Assembly (NCBI GenBank): GCA_964551965.1
Contig: CAZKFB010000004.1
Location: 1 to 53,063, forward strand
DNA length: 53,063 nt
Origin: CAG-582 sp964551965
GTDB lineage: Bacteria > Bacillota_I > Bacilli_A > RF39 > UBA660
Direction: 5' to 3'
This document shows, piece after piece, positions 49,934 through 53,063 of the stretch. Below the pieces are notes generated by a model. That model was not told the DNA's origin. It made no database searches and worked only from the letters and a program-made list of their open reading frames with translations. How positions within the stretch are numbered: the first letter of the stretch is position 1; every line of letters starts with the position of its first letter. The translations under genes were made by a program, and so were the position numbers.

Positions 49934-50084
49934 TGCGAAGTTATTGGCAGTATTATAGCTTATAATTAATGTGTTTAATTGAAATAGTTCTAGTAACTTA
50001 AACTGCCTAAGGGAAAGATGATTAAACACCCTAATAATTGAAAAATAATAATCCTTTACTCGTAAATTACAGAAAGGAGATAAA
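49934..50084 (+). promoter_or_regulatory. rpsD leader with pseudoknot (S4 autoregulation)
   Basis: Two interleaved perfect helices: GGCAGT (49946-49951) with ACTGCC (50002-50007), and GTGTTTAAT (49971-49979) with ATTAAACAC (50021-50029). The order A-B-A'-B' makes an H-type pseudoknot, the kind of structure S4 binds in mRNA leaders of other bacteria to repress its own synthesis. Confidence 0.75.
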
Positions 50085-50088
50085 TTTT

Positions 50089-50691
50089 ATGGCAAGATAT
50101 ACTGGTCCAGCATACAAAAAATCTAGACGTTTAGGTTTTTCTACTTTAGAAAATGGAAAAGAATTAGCTAAGAGACCTTATGCTCCAGGACAACATGGAG
50201 TTGGAATCAGAAAGAAAGTTTCTGAATATGGTATCCAATTACAAGAAAAACAAAAAATTAGATATATGTATGGATTAAACGAAAAACAATTTAGACGTTT
50301 ATTTGATAAAGCTTCTAAAATGTCAGGTATTCATGGTGAAAACTTCTTAAAACTACTTGAATCTAGATTAGATAACTTAGTTTATAGAATGGGACTTGCT
50401 AATACAAGAAGAGGTTCTCGTCAATTAGTAAACCATGGACATATTTTAGTTAATGGTAAAAAGGTAGACATTCCTTCATACCAATGTAAACCTGGTGATG
50501 TTATCAGTGTTAAAGAATCATCATTAGAACATCCAGCAATTAGAGCTTCACTTGAAGCTAAGGTTTCTAAACCTGCTTTTGTTGAATTTGATGATAAGAA
50601 GATGACAGGAACTTATGTAAGATATCCTGAAAGAGCTGAATTAAATGCTGAAATTAACGAATCACTAGTAGTTGAATTCTACAACAGATAA
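50089..50691 (+). CDS. rpsD: 30S ribosomal protein S4
   Basis: 200 aa from ATG 50089 (AGAAAGGAGATAAATTTT); the upstream TTG at 50038 lies in the leader. Starts MARYTGPAYKKSRRLGFS, has YAPGQHG and the S4 domain (RLDNLVYRMGLANTRRGSRQ, VNHGHILVNGKKVDIPSY). No N-terminal Cys cluster, so it is the zinc-free form. It binds 16S rRNA early in 30S assembly and probably its own leader. Single gene with terminator. Confidence 0.97.
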   Translation: MARYTGPAYKKSRRLGFSTLENGKELAKRPYAPGQHGVGIRKKVSEYGIQLQEKQKIRYMYGLNEKQFRRLFDKASKMSGIHGENFLKLLESRLDNLVYRMGLANTRRGSRQLVNHGHILVNGKKVDIPSYQCKPGDVISVKESSLEHPAIRASLEAKVSKPAFVEFDDKKMTGTYVRYPERAELNAEINESLVVEFYNR

Positions 50692-50692
50692 T

Positions 50693-50722
50693 AAAAAATC
50701 ACTTACTAAAGTGATTTTTTTA
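50693..50722 (+). terminator. Terminator after rpsD
   Basis: AAATCACTT-act-AAGTGATTT followed by TTTT. Confidence 0.85.
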
Positions 50723-50739
50723 TTGCCATAAAAAAGAAA

Positions 50740-51204
50740 CTAAAAAGTTTCTTCAAATTTAGGTTTTCGAGATTGGTCTCTAGCCTTTATTTCATTAGTA
50801 ATTAGGTTAATAATCTTTTTTGTACCAGATTCATTTGCTTTATTACCGGTTTGTACTGTATAACTAATATATTTCTTTAAATCAGCAAGTTCTTCTACAC
50901 TCAATTTCTTAAATAAGTCATAGTAAGTTCCATTATTTAATGATTCTATATATAAAATATATACTGGACTTGTTCTTATACGATATAATTCAGTATTTAT
51001 TAATACTTCTACTAAAGGTCTAATATTCATAATTCTAATACTGGCATCTATTCCATCTAATTCTTGATAACAAGTTTTTTCAAACTCATCTAATTCTTGA
51101 GGGCTTAAAATTGAAAGCAATTTAGCTAATGATTCATCATCAAAAGCATTTAAACCATTATCTTTAATAGCATTAAATACTTGTTTAATTTTCTCGTTTT
51201 TCAT
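50740..51204 (-). CDS. Hypothetical helical protein, 154 aa
   Basis: All-helical, soluble, with the phrase LLSILSPQELDEFEKTCYQEL and a basic end (KARDQSRKPKF). No family recognised. It is 8 nt downstream of the 175-aa gene, probably in the same operon as the methyltransferase and ileS upstream. Confidence 0.68.
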   Translation of the reverse strand: MKNEKIKQVFNAIKDNGLNAFDDESLAKLLSILSPQELDEFEKTCYQELDGIDASIRIMNIRPLVEVLINTELYRIRTSPVYILYIESLNNGTYYDLFKKLSVEELADLKKYISYTVQTGNKANESGTKKIINLITNEIKARDQSRKPKFEETF

Positions 51205-51211
51205 GTTCTCA

Positions 51212-51739
51212 CTACCTTTGCTTTAAATAATTATCTATTACAACACTAGCAGATTTTTCATATTCTTTAAAAGAAGCCATAAATACTTTAATAAATATAT
51301 TAAAATGTCTTTTATTAAACTTTTCATATATTCTTCTATATATTTCATCTACAGCAACTATTCTTGCCTTTAATCCATCATTAGGAGCATAAGCTTTAGT
51401 TTTTTTAACAACTGAATTATATTGTTCAACTAACATAGATAAATCGATCTTTCTCTTATAAATACTCTCTAACTTAACTTGATTATAAGTAGATGCTCCC
51501 GTAATAATTGATGTCATTATTAAATTAGCATCATCTACTGAATAGTTATTAATATTGCTGACAATATATAGATTTAAAAAATAATATCCAAGAACAACTA
51601 CATTATTGAAAACATAAGGATCAGCAATGAACTTCTCCTTCTTCTCTATTCCCTTTGCATCTAGTTCTTTTATTATCGAATAGACCCAATTTATGTTTTC
51701 TTGATAAAGTAAAGTTGTTAGTTCATCAAATTCCATCAT
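51212..51739 (-). CDS. Hypothetical helical protein, 175 aa
   Basis: Start ATG 51739, 6 nt after AGGAAGG; the ATG at 51781 has no site. Helical protein with IYRRIYEKFNKRHFNIFIKVFMASF in the C-terminal part. No membrane segment of full length and no known motif. Transcribed with the next gene (8 nt gap). Confidence 0.68.
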   Translation of the reverse strand: MMEFDELTTLLYQENINWVYSIIKELDAKGIEKKEKFIADPYVFNNVVVLGYYFLNLYIVSNINNYSVDDANLIMTSIITGASTYNQVKLESIYKRKIDLSMLVEQYNSVVKKTKAYAPNDGLKARIVAVDEIYRRIYEKFNKRHFNIFIKVFMASFKEYEKSASVVIDNYLKQR

Positions 51740-51805
51740 ATTAAGCCTTCCTATTCTACTAAGAATTATATCATATTCCACTATAAATTTAAAGAAAAAG
51801 AAAGA

Positions 51806-52450
51806 TTAATCATTAATCTTTCTCAATATAAACGATACCCATCTTTTTGGTTTCGTTAATTCGCTATGGTAAAACCTATCAACAACTTCAAAACCATTTT
51901 GTTCTAGAAAATTAATTAGATTATCTTCTTCCCATCTATGGCGAAATCTAATTATATTATCATAATCTTCTTTTTCAAAATATCCTTCACTAGACTCATT
52001 ATGAACAGTCGTACAAATAGCTAAATATCCATTACTCTTTATAGCACTATATACTTTATTTAAAATGATTTTTAAATCACTCTCTTTAAAGCAATGAATA
52101 AAAGCCATTGCAACTATCAAGTCATATTCATCTTGTTTTAAGTTAACATCTAAGATATTTTCTTCAATTATTTTAGCATTAGGTAATCTTGATTTTATAT
52201 ATTCACACATCGAACTTGAATATTCAAGACAAGTTACTTCAAAGTTATGATTAGATAAGAATTCGGAAACTTGTCCTGTACCAGCACCCAACTCTAAACA
52301 TTTATTCTTCTTTGATAAATCATAATATTTAAATATCATTCTAAACCAAGGATCATAGAACAATGGATTAGTGCCCTTTAATATATCTTTTTCGTTATAT
52401 ATTTTAGCAGCTTGATCATAAGATTTTCTATTATTATCAATATAATTCAT
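51806..52450 (-). CDS. Class I SAM-dependent methyltransferase
   Basis: 214 aa. Motif I CLELGAGTGQVSEFL (about 51-65), motif II VTCLEYSSSM, motif III ENILDVNLKQDEYDLIVAMAF and motif IV CTTVHNES. Substrate cannot be read. The ATG directly follows the ileS stop (TAAATG), so it is coupled to ileS. Confidence 0.85.
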   Translation of the reverse strand: MNYIDNNRKSYDQAAKIYNEKDILKGTNPLFYDPWFRMIFKYYDLSKKNKCLELGAGTGQVSEFLSNHNFEVTCLEYSSSMCEYIKSRLPNAKIIEENILDVNLKQDEYDLIVAMAFIHCFKESDLKIILNKVYSAIKSNGYLAICTTVHNESSEGYFEKEDYDNIIRFRHRWEEDNLINFLEQNGFEVVDRFYHSELTKPKRWVSFILRKIND

Positions 52451-53063
52451 TTAGTTTTTTTCAACATCTAAGGTTACATCATGACCATTGATATCTACTA
52501 CTTCGCCTCGTTTAACATGTTCATAAACAGTAGCTAGTGTTTCTTCTTTAACATAATCACTGAATTTATCTAAAGCTTCTAAGATATCGTCATCACCATC
52601 ATAGTATAACTTAATACGATCAGCGATATCCAAGTCTTTAGTCTTTCTTATATTTTGGACTTTAGATACTACTTCACGAGCAAATCCTTCAAGAATTAAA
52701 TCTCTTGTTAATTCTGTATTTAATATAATGAATTTGTTGTTTTGCATTCCAACATCGAATCCTTCTTTAGATTCAATTCTTACATCAACCATATCAGGAG
52801 TGACATCTAATCTTCCTCCATCAAAATCAATAGTAATTGTTTCGCCCTTTAATACTAGATCGATATCTTCATTAGTTAAATCTAATAAAGCCGTCTGATA
52901 ATCTTTCATCTTTGAACCAAACATTGCGCCACATACTTTAAAGTTAGGTTTAATATTAAAGTTCATATATTTAGATAAATCATCAACATATACCACTTTC
53001 TTAACATTTAATTCTTCACTAATTAAGTTAACTAAATCTCCTAAGATGCTTTCATATTTACCA
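52451..53063 (-). CDS. ileS: Isoleucyl-tRNA synthetase, C-terminal part (5' end outside window)
   Basis: The open frame runs from beyond 53063 to TAA at 52451 (about 203 codons). The window part begins KYESILGDLVNLISEELNVK and contains FNIKPNFKVCGAMFGSKMKD, LDLTNEDIDLVL, TELTRDLILEGFAREVVSKVQ and NIRKTKDLDIADRIKLYY, the C-terminal region of the long IleRS type (DUF5915 part). The GTG at 52996 is internal, not the start. Partial because of the window edge. Confidence 0.92.
   Translation of the reverse strand, partial: GKYESILGDLVNLISEELNVKKVVYVDDLSKYMNFNIKPNFKVCGAMFGSKMKDYQTALLDLTNEDIDLVLKGETITIDFDGGRLDVTPDMVDVRIESKEGFDVGMQNNKFIILNTELTRDLILEGFAREVVSKVQNIRKTKDLDIADRIKLYYDGDDDILEALDKFSDYVKEETLATVYEHVKRGEVVDINGHDVTLDVEKN

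Noticed and set aside
50038..50088. Longer S4 protein starting at TTG 50038
   Set aside because: The extra 17 residues fall in the structured leader. MARYTGP is the known S4 start and has a strong AGAAAGGAG site.

Overview
Low-GC (A+T-rich), gene-dense DNA from a spore-forming Bacillota (class Bacilli or an Erysipelotrichia/RF39-like gut lineage). This is inferred from sigE-spoIIGA, cotE, a CotZ/ExsY-type coat protein and cse60, together with dnaB/dnaI, rnj, T-box leaders and an rpsD leader. TGA is used as a stop (for example dnaB) and Trp is TGG, so this is not the Mollicutes code. A 100-N gap at 29401-29500 shows that the window comes from a draft or metagenome scaffold.

Layout. 1-3519: edge tRNA-Thr, hypothetical genes, an HTH-CYTH fusion regulator, and rpsP-khpA. 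3572-10496: LCP cell-wall ligase, sigE/spoIIGA, ftsZ, ftsA and a pair of kinase-like genes. 10603-12718 (+): murT/gatD, with a GatD-like subunit that has lost its catalytic Cys and His. 12743-18608: LemA-like protein, small membrane ORF, sigma-region-4 protein, CotZ-like coat protein, yidD, RDD protein, EIIB-like protein, and tyrS under a compact T-box. 18796-25674: envelope-associated and hypothetical genes, trmB, a MurJ/SpoVB-type flippase and cse60. 25820-28570: a five-gene operon mixing TadE/Flp/TadZ-like and VirB2/TrbC-like parts. 28650-29934: Thr-rich, membrane-anchored cadherin-like surface protein, broken by the N gap. 30007-33897: dnaI, dnaB and a degenerate RNase J. 34015-37963: hypotheticals and cotE. 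38036-41441: T-box-controlled small membrane gene plus leuS carrying a Nudix insertion. 41419-47351: GH31 protein and an ABC-export-like locus with a secreted protein. 47556-49106: GT39-like transferase. 49160-49860: two tandem copies of a candidate type I toxin-antitoxin locus. 49899-50691: rpsD with a pseudoknot leader. 50740-53063: hypotheticals, a methyltransferase and the 3' end of ileS.

Themes. (1) Cell division, cell wall and sporulation genes sit together (ftsA-ftsZ-spoIIGA-sigE, murT, LCP, murJ-like, coat genes). (2) Several proteins keep their family fold but lack catalytic residues (GatD, RNase J, EIIB, GH31). (3) Many starts use a ribosome-binding site of the form AGGTGAT placed 2-5 nt before ATG. 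An in-frame GTG/TTG in or beside that site creates false N-terminal extensions (MVIM, MIIM, MILM), and I corrected starts accordingly.

The best candidate for an undescribed system is the duplicated hydrophobic-peptide/antisense-RNA module at 49160-49860. Next are the LeuRS-Nudix fusion, the HTH-CYTH regulator and the Tad/VirB2-like operon. All family calls are from reading motifs by eye; no database search was run.
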